This document shows, one piece after another, positions 52,382 through 61,335 of a stretch of DNA of 64,000 nt. The stretch covers positions 1-64,000 of the forward strand of contig JAZQUV010000011.1 of the NCBI GenBank assembly GCA_045631465.1, written 5' to 3'. The notes below the pieces were generated by a model that was not told the DNA's origin, searched no databases, and saw only the letters and a program-made list of their open reading frames with translations. Every line of letters begins with the position of its first letter. Position 1 is the stretch's first letter. Origin of the DNA: Aphodosoma sp045631465 (GTDB taxonomy: Bacteria > Bacteroidota > Bacteroidia > Bacteroidales > Paludibacteraceae). Position numbers and translations under genes: made by a program.

Positions 52382-53674
52382 TTAATCTTCGATTGTTGGT
52401 CCATCCGGAGAATCGAACATATTGGAGAACAAGTTGCCCCACGGGATTTTTTGCTTTTTGGGGTTCATTTGTTTTGGTTTTTCTTCTTTTCCTGTGTCTT
52501 GCACCGATTCTTCTTTTTTCTCTACTACAGAGACTTCGGTTGCTTTGAGCAGTAAACCTACAAGAAGTGGATATTCTATATCGGGATCGGGATACTCGCC
52601 TGAAACTAAATGTGACAACGAGCCAAAACGCACTTCCATTCCTGTTGTAGTTGCAAGAAATTCGCTGAAATCTGCCATACGAGTGGTAGCTCCTGAAACA
52701 ACAATGCCATTATTTATTTCATTCATAAAACCTGAACGTTCAACTTCTTTCATACACAAACCTACAATTTCGGAAAGACGAGCCTCTATGACATTTGCTA
52801 CCTCTTCGAGTTGCACCTTGCGTGGCTCAACTCCTGGTTTAATTCGCATCGATATTTGACGACCTTTGGCTTTTGCTATAACTGGCGTACCTTTCTCTTT
52901 CTTGATCGACTCGGCTTCGCTTTGAGTAAAATTTAGTGCCGTACAAAGGTCGCTTGTAATATGTTTGCCTCCAAAAGGCACAACAGCCAAATGACGCAAA
53001 TAGTTGTCATGATAAACAGTAACAGTAGTAGTTGCTGCTCCAAAATTGATATGAATAACACCTTTGATGCGATCGTCATCAGAGAGCAATGCATCCGACA
53101 TTGCTATAGGTGCCAATGTATCGGAATAGACTTCGTCGATAGTGATTCTATCGATACATTTAGTGAGATTCTCACGAATATCAGTACGCCCCAACACCAT
53201 CAAATAATTGGCTCCTATCTCACGACAAACAATGCCTTGTGGATCGCGCACATAGTCGCCATCAATACGATACTCTTCGTTGGTGATACTATATATTTGG
53301 CGATCGGTGTCGAGTGTATCTATGAGCTCTTTGCGTAATGCATTAAGCTCGGCTGCACCTATCTCATTGGTTGTAGGAAATGGACGCAACACATTGCCTC
53401 GAATAGAACGCAATGAGCGACCATTAACCGCAGTATAGAAATTCTTAATCTCGTATTTTTTGCCCAACTTGTTTTCTAAACGATTTTCCATTTGCTTCAA
53501 CAATCGAGAAATGGTTGAAGCTATCTCTGATGGTTTTCTAACTATGCCATTTTGGATACTATCGATTGGTGTTTCTTCTTTTTCGATAGCCAAAATCTTG
53601 AATGTTCCGTCGGCTTGACGCTCGGCAGTCATCATGGTTATTAGGGTGTTACCCAAGTCTACTGATACAAACAT
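52382..53674 (-). CDS. ftsA: Cell division protein FtsA
   Basis: The protein has 430 residues with an actin-like ATPase fold: VSVDLGNTLITMMTAERQ (phosphate 1), GVIHINFGAATTTVTVY (phosphate 2) and GIVVSGATTRMADFSEFL (adenosine). A SHS2-type insertion lies at about 80-190. The C-terminal tail is Lys/Glu-rich and lacks an obvious strong amphipathic membrane helix at the very end (NLFSNMFDSPDG is the best candidate). FtsA links FtsZ to the membrane. Confidence 0.95.
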   Translation of the reverse strand: MFVSVDLGNTLITMMTAERQADGTFKILAIEKEETPIDSIQNGIVRKPSEIASTISRLLKQMENRLENKLGKKYEIKNFYTAVNGRSLRSIRGNVLRPFPTTNEIGAAELNALRKELIDTLDTDRQIYSITNEEYRIDGDYVRDPQGIVCREIGANYLMVLGRTDIRENLTKCIDRITIDEVYSDTLAPIAMSDALLSDDDRIKGVIHINFGAATTTVTVYHDNYLRHLAVVPFGGKHITSDLCTALNFTQSEAESIKKEKGTPVIAKAKGRQISMRIKPGVEPRKVQLEEVANVIEARLSEIVGLCMKEVERSGFMNEINNGIVVSGATTRMADFSEFLATTTGMEVRFGSLSHLVSGEYPDPDIEYPLLVGLLLKATEVSVVEKKEESVQDTGKEEKPKQMNPKKQKIPWGNLFSNMFDSPDGPTIED

Positions 53675-53815
53675 AATATTTTATTTGAAAGTTGAACCGA
53701 AGGTCTTTATCCTTTGGCAATAAACAATTGAAAGTTTTTTTAAGTTGAAATATAAAATTTGAAACTCGAAAGTTAATTAATACCGAATGGTAAATTTCAA
53801 CTTTCACATTTCAAC
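53675..53815. repeat. GAAAGTTGAAA-type repeats between ftsQ and ftsA
   Basis: Words GAAAGTTGAA, TTGAAAGTTT and AAGTTGAAAT (53690-53775) face AATTTCAACTTTC and ATTTCAACTT (53790-53818), which can pair. It is the same word family as in the TPP riboswitch arm. Confidence 0.65.
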
Positions 53816-54547
53816 TTATCGACATACCACTTGGTCGCGGAATTCGAGATTGATAACCGAATATTTGTCCCAAGAGTGATATTTAGGTAATACGGAGAGA
53901 AATTTATCTAGTTTTTTGAGTTTAGATTCATAACGTTCGAGTGTACCCAAACGTACTACAAAATCACCTACTCGAGGAACGAGATCCACCTCTGTACCAT
54001 TATAAACACATATCTGAGTAAATGCAGAACGCCAACGTGATTCTGACTGCAAATAATGGATGAAATCATACAATTCTGTCGAAGCAAAATCGAAACTTAC
54101 ATTGCCTGTAACCACTGGTACATATGCCGAAAATCGGATTGAAGTAGGCATTCGTTTGCGGTCGTTATCAACATAATAATCTACTCCATCATGTTTCACT
54201 CTGAACATAGGCACGCGCTGCGTTACCGAAACACAAACATCTCCATTATTTGCAAAAAAGCACGTAACTTCCTTCACCATATTGAGTTGCATCAAGGCTT
54301 GCTCTATGGCTGTGAGATTGATATCGGAATGCTTCTTACCTATTGGATAAAGTGCGCTATTTTTGAGTTGGAACTCTACATCTCGCTCTGATATAAATTG
54401 GAAACTATCATAATCACTCACTTTTAGATGTATATTCTCACACTTTACTTCACTCGCATTGGGCACAACCAACACAAGCACAACTATCAACCCTCCTACT
54501 AGCAATGTAATCAGAACTGAAAATAATATTTTATGCCACAATTTCAT
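53816..54547 (-). CDS. ftsQ: Cell division protein FtsQ
   Basis: The protein has 243 residues. One N-terminal membrane helix (about 8-28) precedes a POTRA-like domain (about 35-105: FISERDVEFQLKNSALYPIG, LNMVKEVTCFFANNGDVCVS) and the beta domain (RVPMFRVKHDGVDYYVDNDR). It acts in the periplasm in the divisome. Its identity rests on its position between murC and ftsA plus this architecture. FtsL/FtsB partners are not in the window. Confidence 0.9.
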   Translation of the reverse strand: MKLWHKILFSVLITLLVGGLIVVLVLVVPNASEVKCENIHLKVSDYDSFQFISERDVEFQLKNSALYPIGKKHSDINLTAIEQALMQLNMVKEVTCFFANNGDVCVSVTQRVPMFRVKHDGVDYYVDNDRKRMPTSIRFSAYVPVVTGNVSFDFASTELYDFIHYLQSESRWRSAFTQICVYNGTEVDLVPRVGDFVVRLGTLERYESKLKKLDKFLSVLPKYHSWDKYSVINLEFRDQVVCR

Positions 54548-54600
54548 AAACTATAAACTATAACTATAATCTCTAATCTCTAAACTCTAATCTCTAAACT
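54548..54600. repeat. Short-period repeat forming the murC 3' end
   Basis: Tandem ACTATAA and TCTAATCTCTAAACTC words fill the ftsQ-murC gap and extend about 25 bp into murC, providing its last codons (ESLEIRV) and stop. Confidence 0.7.
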
Positions 54601-55956
54601 CTCAACTATACTTGGTATATAGGTATCGATATCCCCTGCACCCACGGTGAGCAATACATCAAATTCGAGCGAACGAAGTGTATCAATCAATTCGGCTTTT
54701 GTTGTGAGTCTCTTAACTGGCGATGTTACTTGGTCGAATATGATTTGCGACGAGACCCCTTCGATTGGCAATTCGCGAGCTGGATAGATTTCGACCAACA
54801 CCACTTGCTCGGCAAGCGAAAGTGCCGATGCAAATTCGCGATAAAAGTCGCGAGTGCGAGTGTATAGATGCGGTTGGAATACTACTACTATTTTTTTATC
54901 GTCGTATAGAGCATTGACTGATTTAAGACTTGCCTCAAGCTCCATCGGATGATGGGCATAATCATCGATTACTGTAAACTTATCTGTGCGAAGATGGAAA
55001 TCAAAACGACGACGAATACCAGCAAAAGATGCCATAGCCGAACGCAATTCGTCGGCCTCTACGCCACATGAATAGGCAATTGCCATGGCTGCCACTGCAT
55101 TCTCTACGTTTATCATCACTGGCACTCCCAGTTCAACATCGGCAATACGCTCGTCGGGTGTAACAAAATCGAACACCAAGCGCCCTCCGCCAAGGCGAAT
55201 GTTGTCGGCATAGAAATCGGCTTGTTCGGTACCTGAATAGGTGTAAATAGTCACTTTGTCGGATGTGCGAGGAGCGAGTTGAATGCCTTTCTTCACAAAG
55301 AGCGAACCTCCATCGACAATAAGCGATGTGAAATGAGCAAAACTTTCGAGATATGCCTCGTGGGTGCCATAGATGTCAAGATGGTCGGCATCGGTAGATG
55401 TAATGACTGCCATATATGGCGACAAATGATGAAACGAGCGGTCAAACTCGTCGGCCTCAATTACCACATAGTCGCTCTTATCTGACAAAAGAAGATTGCT
55501 TGTATAATTCTTAGATATACCGCCAAGAAAGGCATTGCAATCGACATGACTTTGCTTGAAGATGTGGGCAGTCATGGTAGATGTAGTGGTCTTGCCATGT
55601 GTGCCAGCGATGCAAAGTCCGCGTTCGAGACGAGTGATTTCGCCAAGAATTGCGGCGCGCTTCATCATACGAAAACCATTATTGGCAAAATAACAATATT
55701 GCTTGTTGTCGGCTGGTATTGCAGGTGTATAGACTACCAATGTTGACGGATGAGAGAACTCAGTAGGAATAGCATCTACCTCGTCTACATAGTTTACGGC
55801 TATGCCTTCGGATTCGAGTTCGCGAGTCAAAACAGTAGATGTTCTGTCGTAGCCAGCAACTTTGAAGCCTTTGGCATGGAAATAACGCGCTATGGCACTC
55901 ATTCCGATGCCACCAATTCCAAGGAAGTATATAGTTGAGAGTTGTGAGATATTCAT
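54580..55956 (-). CDS. murC: UDP-N-acetylmuramate-L-alanine ligase
   Basis: The protein has 458 residues. The N-terminal UDP-binding domain has FLGIGGIGMSAIARYFHAKG at about 11-30. ATP is bound by CIAGTHGKTTTSTM at about 115, and the C-terminal domain has DDYAHHPMELEASL. It adds L-alanine to UDP-MurNAc in the cytosol. Its start overlaps the murG stop by one base (TAATG), indicating translational coupling. The extreme C-terminus is made of a repeat sequence. Confidence 0.97.
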   Translation of the reverse strand: MNISQLSTIYFLGIGGIGMSAIARYFHAKGFKVAGYDRTSTVLTRELESEGIAVNYVDEVDAIPTEFSHPSTLVVYTPAIPADNKQYCYFANNGFRMMKRAAILGEITRLERGLCIAGTHGKTTTSTMTAHIFKQSHVDCNAFLGGISKNYTSNLLLSDKSDYVVIEADEFDRSFHHLSPYMAVITSTDADHLDIYGTHEAYLESFAHFTSLIVDGGSLFVKKGIQLAPRTSDKVTIYTYSGTEQADFYADNIRLGGGRLVFDFVTPDERIADVELGVPVMINVENAVAAMAIAYSCGVEADELRSAMASFAGIRRRFDFHLRTDKFTVIDDYAHHPMELEASLKSVNALYDDKKIVVVFQPHLYTRTRDFYREFASALSLAEQVVLVEIYPARELPIEGVSSQIIFDQVTSPVKRLTTKAELIDTLRSLEFDVLLTVGAGDIDTYIPSIVESLEIRV

Positions 55957-57050
55957 TATTTATGCATTTTTTTGATTTCGTTTACTATCTTTTCTGCCGA
56001 ATTTGGATATGCCAATTTAAGCACATTAGCTGAAAGAGATTGTAGTTTTTCTTTCGATGCGATAGTTTCTAAAGCTGTATTGACCAACACATCTACTGCC
56101 TCTACATCACGCACCAATATGGCTGCTCCTTTGTCTGACAATGCTCGTGCATTGTGGGTTTGGTGGTCCTCGGCAACATTAGGCGATGGAACAAGAATCG
56201 ATGGTTTGCCTAGCAACGAGAGTTCGGAAATAGAACTTGCTCCTGCTCGCGACACTACAAGGTCGGCTACGGCATAGGCATAGTCCATACGTGACAAGAA
56301 GTCCATTACTTTTATTTCTTCACAACGATAAGGCTCATATGCCTTCAACGCATCTTCATAATAAATCTTACCTGTTTGCCATATAACCTGTATGCCCGAT
56401 GCTTTGAGTCGTTCAAGACCTGCTATCATGGCTTGATTGATAGTGCGAGCTCCAAGACTACCGCCCATCACCATAAGGGTTGGTTTGTTAGGATTCAAAC
56501 CAAAATATTCGTATGCTTCGTTGCGATTGATTTCTGCCAATAGGTTCTGACGAACTGGATTGCCTGTAAGAATTATCTTATCGGCTGGAAAAAATCGTTC
56601 CATACCTGTATAGGCTACGCAGATTTTTTCGGCTCCCTTTGCCAACATTTTATTGGTGACACCAGCAAAACTATTCTGCTCTTGCAATACTACTGGTATG
56701 CCCATCATTTGTGCTACCTTGAGTGCTGCACCACTAGCATATCCACCAACACCTACTGCTACATCTGGCTGAAAGTTTTTAATTATGCCGCGAACTTTAA
56801 TCATCGAACGTAATAAATTCCACACCACTTTTATATTACGAAAAATATTCTTTCTATCAAGACCTTCTACCTTCAAACCTACAATATCGTAACCTGCAGC
56901 TGGCACTCGCTCCATCTCCATACGACCTTCGGCTCCTACAAAAAGAATTTCACATTCGGGATCCTGACGGCGAAGTTCATTTGCTATACTTACTGCTGGG
57001 AATATGTGACCACCTGTGCCACCTCCACTGATTAAATATTTCTTACTCAT
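55956..57050 (-). CDS. murG: UDP-GlcNAc transferase to lipid I (MurG)
   Basis: The protein has 364 residues. It has the first glycine loop ISGGGTGGHIFPAVSIANEL, the second VGVGGYASGAALKVAQMMGI, and the third GGSLGARTINQA. The nucleotide-binding segment is SRAGASSISELSLLGKPSIL. It makes lipid II at the inner face of the membrane from the MraY product. It lies 18 bp after ftsW. Confidence 0.97.
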   Translation of the reverse strand: MSKKYLISGGGTGGHIFPAVSIANELRRQDPECEILFVGAEGRMEMERVPAAGYDIVGLKVEGLDRKNIFRNIKVVWNLLRSMIKVRGIIKNFQPDVAVGVGGYASGAALKVAQMMGIPVVLQEQNSFAGVTNKMLAKGAEKICVAYTGMERFFPADKIILTGNPVRQNLLAEINRNEAYEYFGLNPNKPTLMVMGGSLGARTINQAMIAGLERLKASGIQVIWQTGKIYYEDALKAYEPYRCEEIKVMDFLSRMDYAYAVADLVVSRAGASSISELSLLGKPSILVPSPNVAEDHQTHNARALSDKGAAILVRDVEAVDVLVNTALETIASKEKLQSLSANVLKLAYPNSAEKIVNEIKKMHK

Positions 57051-57068
57051 AATATATCGTATATTTTA

Positions 57069-58358
57069 TTAAATTTCTTCTATTACTTCTACCTTTTGAA
57101 CATTTTGTTCTTCTTGTATATCTACATTTGATGAATTAGATTGTTTTTCTTCATTAGTCGACACCATCTGTTTGCGCAATTGTTGGTGTTGAATATAACG
57201 TGTACAATTGATTATTAAACCAAAATATACACAATTGATAACAGTAGAAGTTCCCCCTCGACTTATTAAAGGTAGTGGCTGTCCTGTAACTGGTCCTAGA
57301 TGCACCGATACTCCTACATGAATAAATGCTTGCACCACTATAAGCAGTGTGACACCAATGACCAATATGGCACAGAAAAGAGAATCTGATTGTCGCGCAA
57401 CTTTACCGGCTCGATACAATAACCACAGATATAAGAATATAACTAAAACCGCAACTATAGCACCTAATTCTTCGACGATAATAGCAAATATAAAATCCGA
57501 AAAGGCCTCTGGCAAATAGTTACTTTCTACACTTGTACCCGGACGAGGCAACAATCCTCCTCGTGCAATTGCCATTTGAGCATGATTTTCTTGAAAGTTA
57601 CTGTCGTTTATTTGATATTTGCTTACTGTCTCGTCATCATCTTTCATGTAATTTTCAATACGGGCTACCCATGTATATGCTCGCTCAAATAATTTCAATG
57701 CTTTACTATTGCTTTGTGCGTATGTTTCTTCTGGAATTAAAACTGCAACGGTTAATACCACACAAACAAAAGCAAATACAATAGCAAGTGTTGAGAGTAT
57801 TTTTTTCCCTTTAATCTCACCTACCCACATCATCACCATTATTACAACAAATAATAGGGCGGCTGTTGAGAAATTTTCAAGAAATATTAAACCACACACT
57901 CCCATCACTAAACTAGCTAACCACCAATAATATTTCGCTTGCAACTCCTCTTTTTGAAATCGCTCTATAATGTCAGACACTACTATAACCAAAGATAACT
58001 TTGCAAATTCGGATGGTTGAAACTGAATACCTGCTATTTCACTCCACCGCGTGGCATTAGCTTGTTCTACTCCAAAACCAAGTTGTGCAGCAAACAAAAA
58101 ACAAAGCGAAAACACAAGCCCACAATATCCTCCCAATTTTATCCACTTGAAATCAACAATTTGCACACACAACAATGCAACAAACCCTAACGCATAAAAC
58201 ATTGCATGACGCAATATAGGATCGGCCACAGAAGCACTACGATATACTAACATACTAGACGCACTATACATCTCCACCATAGAAACGATGAATAATAGCA
58301 CGAATACAAACCACACTACTCTATCTCCTTGCAATGTCTTAGCTAAGAATCTGTTCAT
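57069..58358 (-). CDS. ftsW: SEDS-family peptidoglycan polymerase FtsW
   Basis: The protein has 429 residues with about ten membrane helices. The SEDS motifs are WSEIAGIQFQPSEFAKLSLV, QNHAQMAIARGGLLPRPG-like in the fourth loop, and GPVTGQPLPLISRGGTS. The last about 45 residues form a Gln/Glu-rich cytoplasmic tail (NEEKQSNSSNVDIQEEQN). It polymerises septal glycan with the transpeptidase FtsI encoded upstream in the same cluster. Confidence 0.96.
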   Translation of the reverse strand: MNRFLAKTLQGDRVVWFVFVLLFIVSMVEMYSASSMLVYRSASVADPILRHAMFYALGFVALLCVQIVDFKWIKLGGYCGLVFSLCFLFAAQLGFGVEQANATRWSEIAGIQFQPSEFAKLSLVIVVSDIIERFQKEELQAKYYWWLASLVMGVCGLIFLENFSTAALLFVVIMVMMWVGEIKGKKILSTLAIVFAFVCVVLTVAVLIPEETYAQSNSKALKLFERAYTWVARIENYMKDDDETVSKYQINDSNFQENHAQMAIARGGLLPRPGTSVESNYLPEAFSDFIFAIIVEELGAIVAVLVIFLYLWLLYRAGKVARQSDSLFCAILVIGVTLLIVVQAFIHVGVSVHLGPVTGQPLPLISRGGTSTVINCVYFGLIINCTRYIQHQQLRKQMVSTNEEKQSNSSNVDIQEEQNVQKVEVIEEI

Positions 58359-58406
58359 AATATTCTTTTTTTGGTCTTATTGATTATAAAAATAACCGAT
58401 AATTAA

Positions 58407-59741
58407 TTATAGTTTTTTTACTGCTGCTTTGAATTGTTCGCCTCGGTCTTCATAGTTTTTGAATAGGTCAAAGCTTGCACAACATGGCGAGAGCAACACT
58501 GTGTCGCCTTTTTGAGCTACTTCGTAGGCTGCACGCACTGCATCTTCAAGATTGTTGGTATCAACAATTTTGCAATTAGAGTTGATTGTGAAAAACTCGT
58601 TCAACTTCTTATTGTCAAGCCCCATGAAAATTAGTGTGTGCACTTTTTCGCGCACAAGCGATGCTATTTCACTATAGTCATTACCTTTATCTGTGCCACC
58701 AAGTATGAGAACTACAGGTGTTTTCATACTTTGCAATGCATACCAACACGAGTTAACATTAGTTGCTTTTGAGTCATTAATATAACGAACACCACGAATT
58801 GTTGCTACATATTCCAATCGGTGTTCTACGCCTTGGAATGTTGCGAGCGAACGACGGATTGTTTCGTTGCGTACGCCCATTACGTTTGCTGCTACTGCAG
58901 CTGCCATTGAATTGTACATATTGTGTGTTCCTTTTATTGTTATATCGTTTGTGTCCATTTTGAGTGGTTCGTTTTCAAAGTTTATCATAAGTTGTTCGTT
59001 TTCAATCCATGCTATATTACCTTCTTTTTGTGCTATGTCGAATGGAGCTTGCGACATAGGTAATGTGCGTTTTTCTATCTCGGCTTTCACCACTGGGTCT
59101 TCGCTCCAATATACGAAGGTTTGTGCCTTGGTCATATTCTGCAAAATGCGGAATTTTGAGTCAATATAGTTTTGAAATTTGTATTCGTAGCGGTCGAGGT
59201 GGTCTGGCGTGATGTTGAGCAATATTGCTACATCGGCACGGAAGTCGTACATACCATCGAGTTGAAAACTTGAAAGCTCGATTACATAGTAATCAAACGA
59301 CTGCTCGGCCACTTGCCATGCAAAACTACGTCCTACATTGCCCGCCAACCCTACGTTATATCCTGCCTCGCATAGAATGTGGTAAGTGAGCATTGTGGTA
59401 GTGGTTTTGCCGTTACTACCGGTGATACAAATTGTTTTGGCATCGGTGTAGCGAGAGGCAAATTCGATTTCACTAACGATTGGTGTGCCTTGTGCGCGTA
59501 GTGCCTTAATAATTGGAGCTTTTTCTGGTATGCCTGGCGATTTGATTACTTCGCTAGCATTGAGTATCAACTCCTCGGTGTGTTGCAACTCTTCGTATGG
59601 GATGCCTCGACGTTCTAACTCTTCTTTATATTTGGGTTTAATTGCCGACATATCCGAAACAAATACGTCGAAACCTTTTGCTTGTGCAAGGATGGCGCTA
59701 CCTACGCCACTTTCGCCTGCTCCTAATATTACTATTCTCAT
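58407..59741 (-). CDS. murD: UDP-MurNAc-L-Ala-D-glutamate ligase
   Basis: The protein has 444 residues. The N-terminal Rossmann part has ILGAGESGVGSAILA, and the ATP loop is ITGSNGKTTTTMLTYHI at about 109. The central domain has ELSSFQLDG, and the C-terminal part has HRLEYVATIRGVRYINDSKA and SPCCASFDLFKNYEDRGEQF. It adds D-glutamate to the nascent peptide stem. Confidence 0.97.
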   Translation of the reverse strand: MRIVILGAGESGVGSAILAQAKGFDVFVSDMSAIKPKYKEELERRGIPYEELQHTEELILNASEVIKSPGIPEKAPIIKALRAQGTPIVSEIEFASRYTDAKTICITGSNGKTTTTMLTYHILCEAGYNVGLAGNVGRSFAWQVAEQSFDYYVIELSSFQLDGMYDFRADVAILLNITPDHLDRYEYKFQNYIDSKFRILQNMTKAQTFVYWSEDPVVKAEIEKRTLPMSQAPFDIAQKEGNIAWIENEQLMINFENEPLKMDTNDITIKGTHNMYNSMAAAVAANVMGVRNETIRRSLATFQGVEHRLEYVATIRGVRYINDSKATNVNSCWYALQSMKTPVVLILGGTDKGNDYSEIASLVREKVHTLIFMGLDNKKLNEFFTINSNCKIVDTNNLEDAVRAAYEVAQKGDTVLLSPCCASFDLFKNYEDRGEQFKAAVKKL

Positions 59742-59780
59742 ATTATAAGTCTATTATCAAAAGTCTACGTCGACTGTTTA

Positions 59781-61049
59781 TTATCGTATTTTAAGTGTTA
59801 TGATTGTCAACACGGCAAGCATAATGCCTACAAGCCAAAAGCGCACTGTAATTTTTGATTCTGGCAGTGGTTTGAGTGGGTATTGGAATATGGCATCAAT
59901 ACCTGAATTACCTGCTTTTTGGAAGTGGTGATGCAATGGCGACATTTTGAATATACGTCGTCCTACGCCTGTTTTCTTTTTGGTATATTTGAAGTAGGCT
60001 GTTTGCATAATTACAGAGAGATTCTCTACCAAAAATATACCACTGAGAATCGGAATAAGGAGTTCTTTATGAATTGCAATGGCAAATACGGCAATAATAC
60101 CACCTAGTGCTAATGACCCTGTATCGCCCATAAATACTTGGGCTGGGTAGCTATTGAACCAAAGGAATCCGATTGTTGCTCCGATAAAGGCTGCTGCAAA
60201 AATCACCAACTCTCCTGCTCCTGGAATATACATTATATTTAAGTATCCTGCATAGTTAACGTTACTTGACACGTATGCCAAAATACCAAGTGCCACTCCT
60301 TGTATGGCTGATGTACCTGTGGCAAGACCGTCGAGGCCGTCGGTGAGGTTGGCTCCATTCGATACGGCTGTAACAACAAAAATTGTCATCAATACAAAGA
60401 ATATCCAACCCAACATTTGTTTATGCTCACCTGCCCAAGTGAAAAGGTCTGCATAATCAAGGTTATTATTTTTAAAGAATGGGATGGTGGTTTGTGTCGA
60501 TTTTATCTCTTGTTTGCTATATTCTACCACCTCGGTATATGTTTCGCGATCGAATTTTGTTGTTACATTCTCACGAATAACTGCGTCTGGACTAAGATAC
60601 AATGTGAGACCTACAATAAGACCAATACCTACTTGACCTACGATTTTGAATTTGCCATGTAGTCCATCTTTGTTTTTACGAAACACTTTGATATAGTCGT
60701 CTGCAAAACCTAATGCTCCTAACCAAATTGTGGTGATGAGCATAAGTATCATGTAAACATTGTGCAACATACCAAAGCAAAGATTTGCAACCAAAATTGA
60801 AAGGAGAATAATGACTCCACCCATAGTTGGTGTACCTTTTTTGCTCATTTGCCCTTCGAGATCAAGGTCGCGGATAGTTTCGCCTATTTGGAGTTGCTGG
60901 AGTTTGTCGATGATTTTTTTACCCACAAGGGTAGAAAATATCAACGCTGTCATAAATGCCAATCCTGCACGAAACGAGATAAAGTTGAACATACCTGCAC
61001 CTGGCATGTCATACATTTTGTCGAGATAGTTGAATAGGTAGTAGAACAT
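59781..61049 (-). CDS. mraY: Phospho-MurNAc-pentapeptide transferase
   Basis: The protein has 422 residues and about ten membrane helices. The conserved elements are GTPTMGGVIILLS, GFADDYIKV (catalytic Asp pair), NLTDGLDGLATG, FMGDTGSLALGG and KMSPLHHHFQKAG. The protein is longer than E. coli MraY because of a hydrophilic insert at about 155-205 (VIRENVTTKFDRETYTEVVE onward), normal for this phylum. It makes lipid I. A 286-bp gap separates it from murE. Confidence 0.97.
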   Translation of the reverse strand: MFYYLFNYLDKMYDMPGAGMFNFISFRAGLAFMTALIFSTLVGKKIIDKLQQLQIGETIRDLDLEGQMSKKGTPTMGGVIILLSILVANLCFGMLHNVYMILMLITTIWLGALGFADDYIKVFRKNKDGLHGKFKIVGQVGIGLIVGLTLYLSPDAVIRENVTTKFDRETYTEVVEYSKQEIKSTQTTIPFFKNNNLDYADLFTWAGEHKQMLGWIFFVLMTIFVVTAVSNGANLTDGLDGLATGTSAIQGVALGILAYVSSNVNYAGYLNIMYIPGAGELVIFAAAFIGATIGFLWFNSYPAQVFMGDTGSLALGGIIAVFAIAIHKELLIPILSGIFLVENLSVIMQTAYFKYTKKKTGVGRRIFKMSPLHHHFQKAGNSGIDAIFQYPLKPLPESKITVRFWLVGIMLAVLTIITLKIR

Positions 61050-61105
61050 ATTTTATTTATTTTTTTGTATTATTTTTTTGGGTGAATACACTCTGCGTAT
61101 GGAGG

Positions 61106-61148
61106 TTTGCCTGCCTGCAGGTTGCTTGCACCTTGCTGTTGGTTGGGG
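61106..61148. repeat. Dispersed GCAGGTTGCTTGCACCTTGC word
   Basis: TTTGCCTGCCTGCAGGTTGC followed by TTGCACCTTGCTGTTGG lies next to the full MITE copy. Relatives are at 50306-50340 and, inverted, 47191-47220. Confidence 0.65.
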
Positions 61149-61167
61149 TGCGTTTTGCGGTTTTGAT

Positions 61168-61333
61168 GAGGCTGTGTCAAAATGAAATTTTTGGCTCAGC
61201 CTCTTTTAGATGTGTAAGAATGCCTAAAGTGCAAGGCGTTGAAATTTAAGCTGAAAGGAGTGTACTGAAGTACATGACTGAGGCTTAATATTGAGAACAA
61301 CGCAGCAATTTGGGCGTTATGACACATCGTCTT
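61168..61333. mobile_element. MITE-like element, full-length copy
   Basis: The 166-bp copy has inverted-repeat ends (13 of 16). The left hairpin is as in the other copies. The middle contains AGTGTACTGAAGTACATGACT with a GTACTGAAGTAC palindrome. The right end is GAGAACAACGCAGCAATTTG to ATGACACATCGTCTT. It ends 2 bp before the murE stop codon. In this orientation the hairpin has no T tract on the minus strand, so dcw transcription can pass. Confidence 0.8.
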
Positions 61334-61335
61334 GA

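Noticed and set aside
61168..61333. Terminator splitting the dcw operon
   Set aside because: On the minus strand the MITE hairpin lacks a following T tract, so it should not terminate transcription from murE to mraY.
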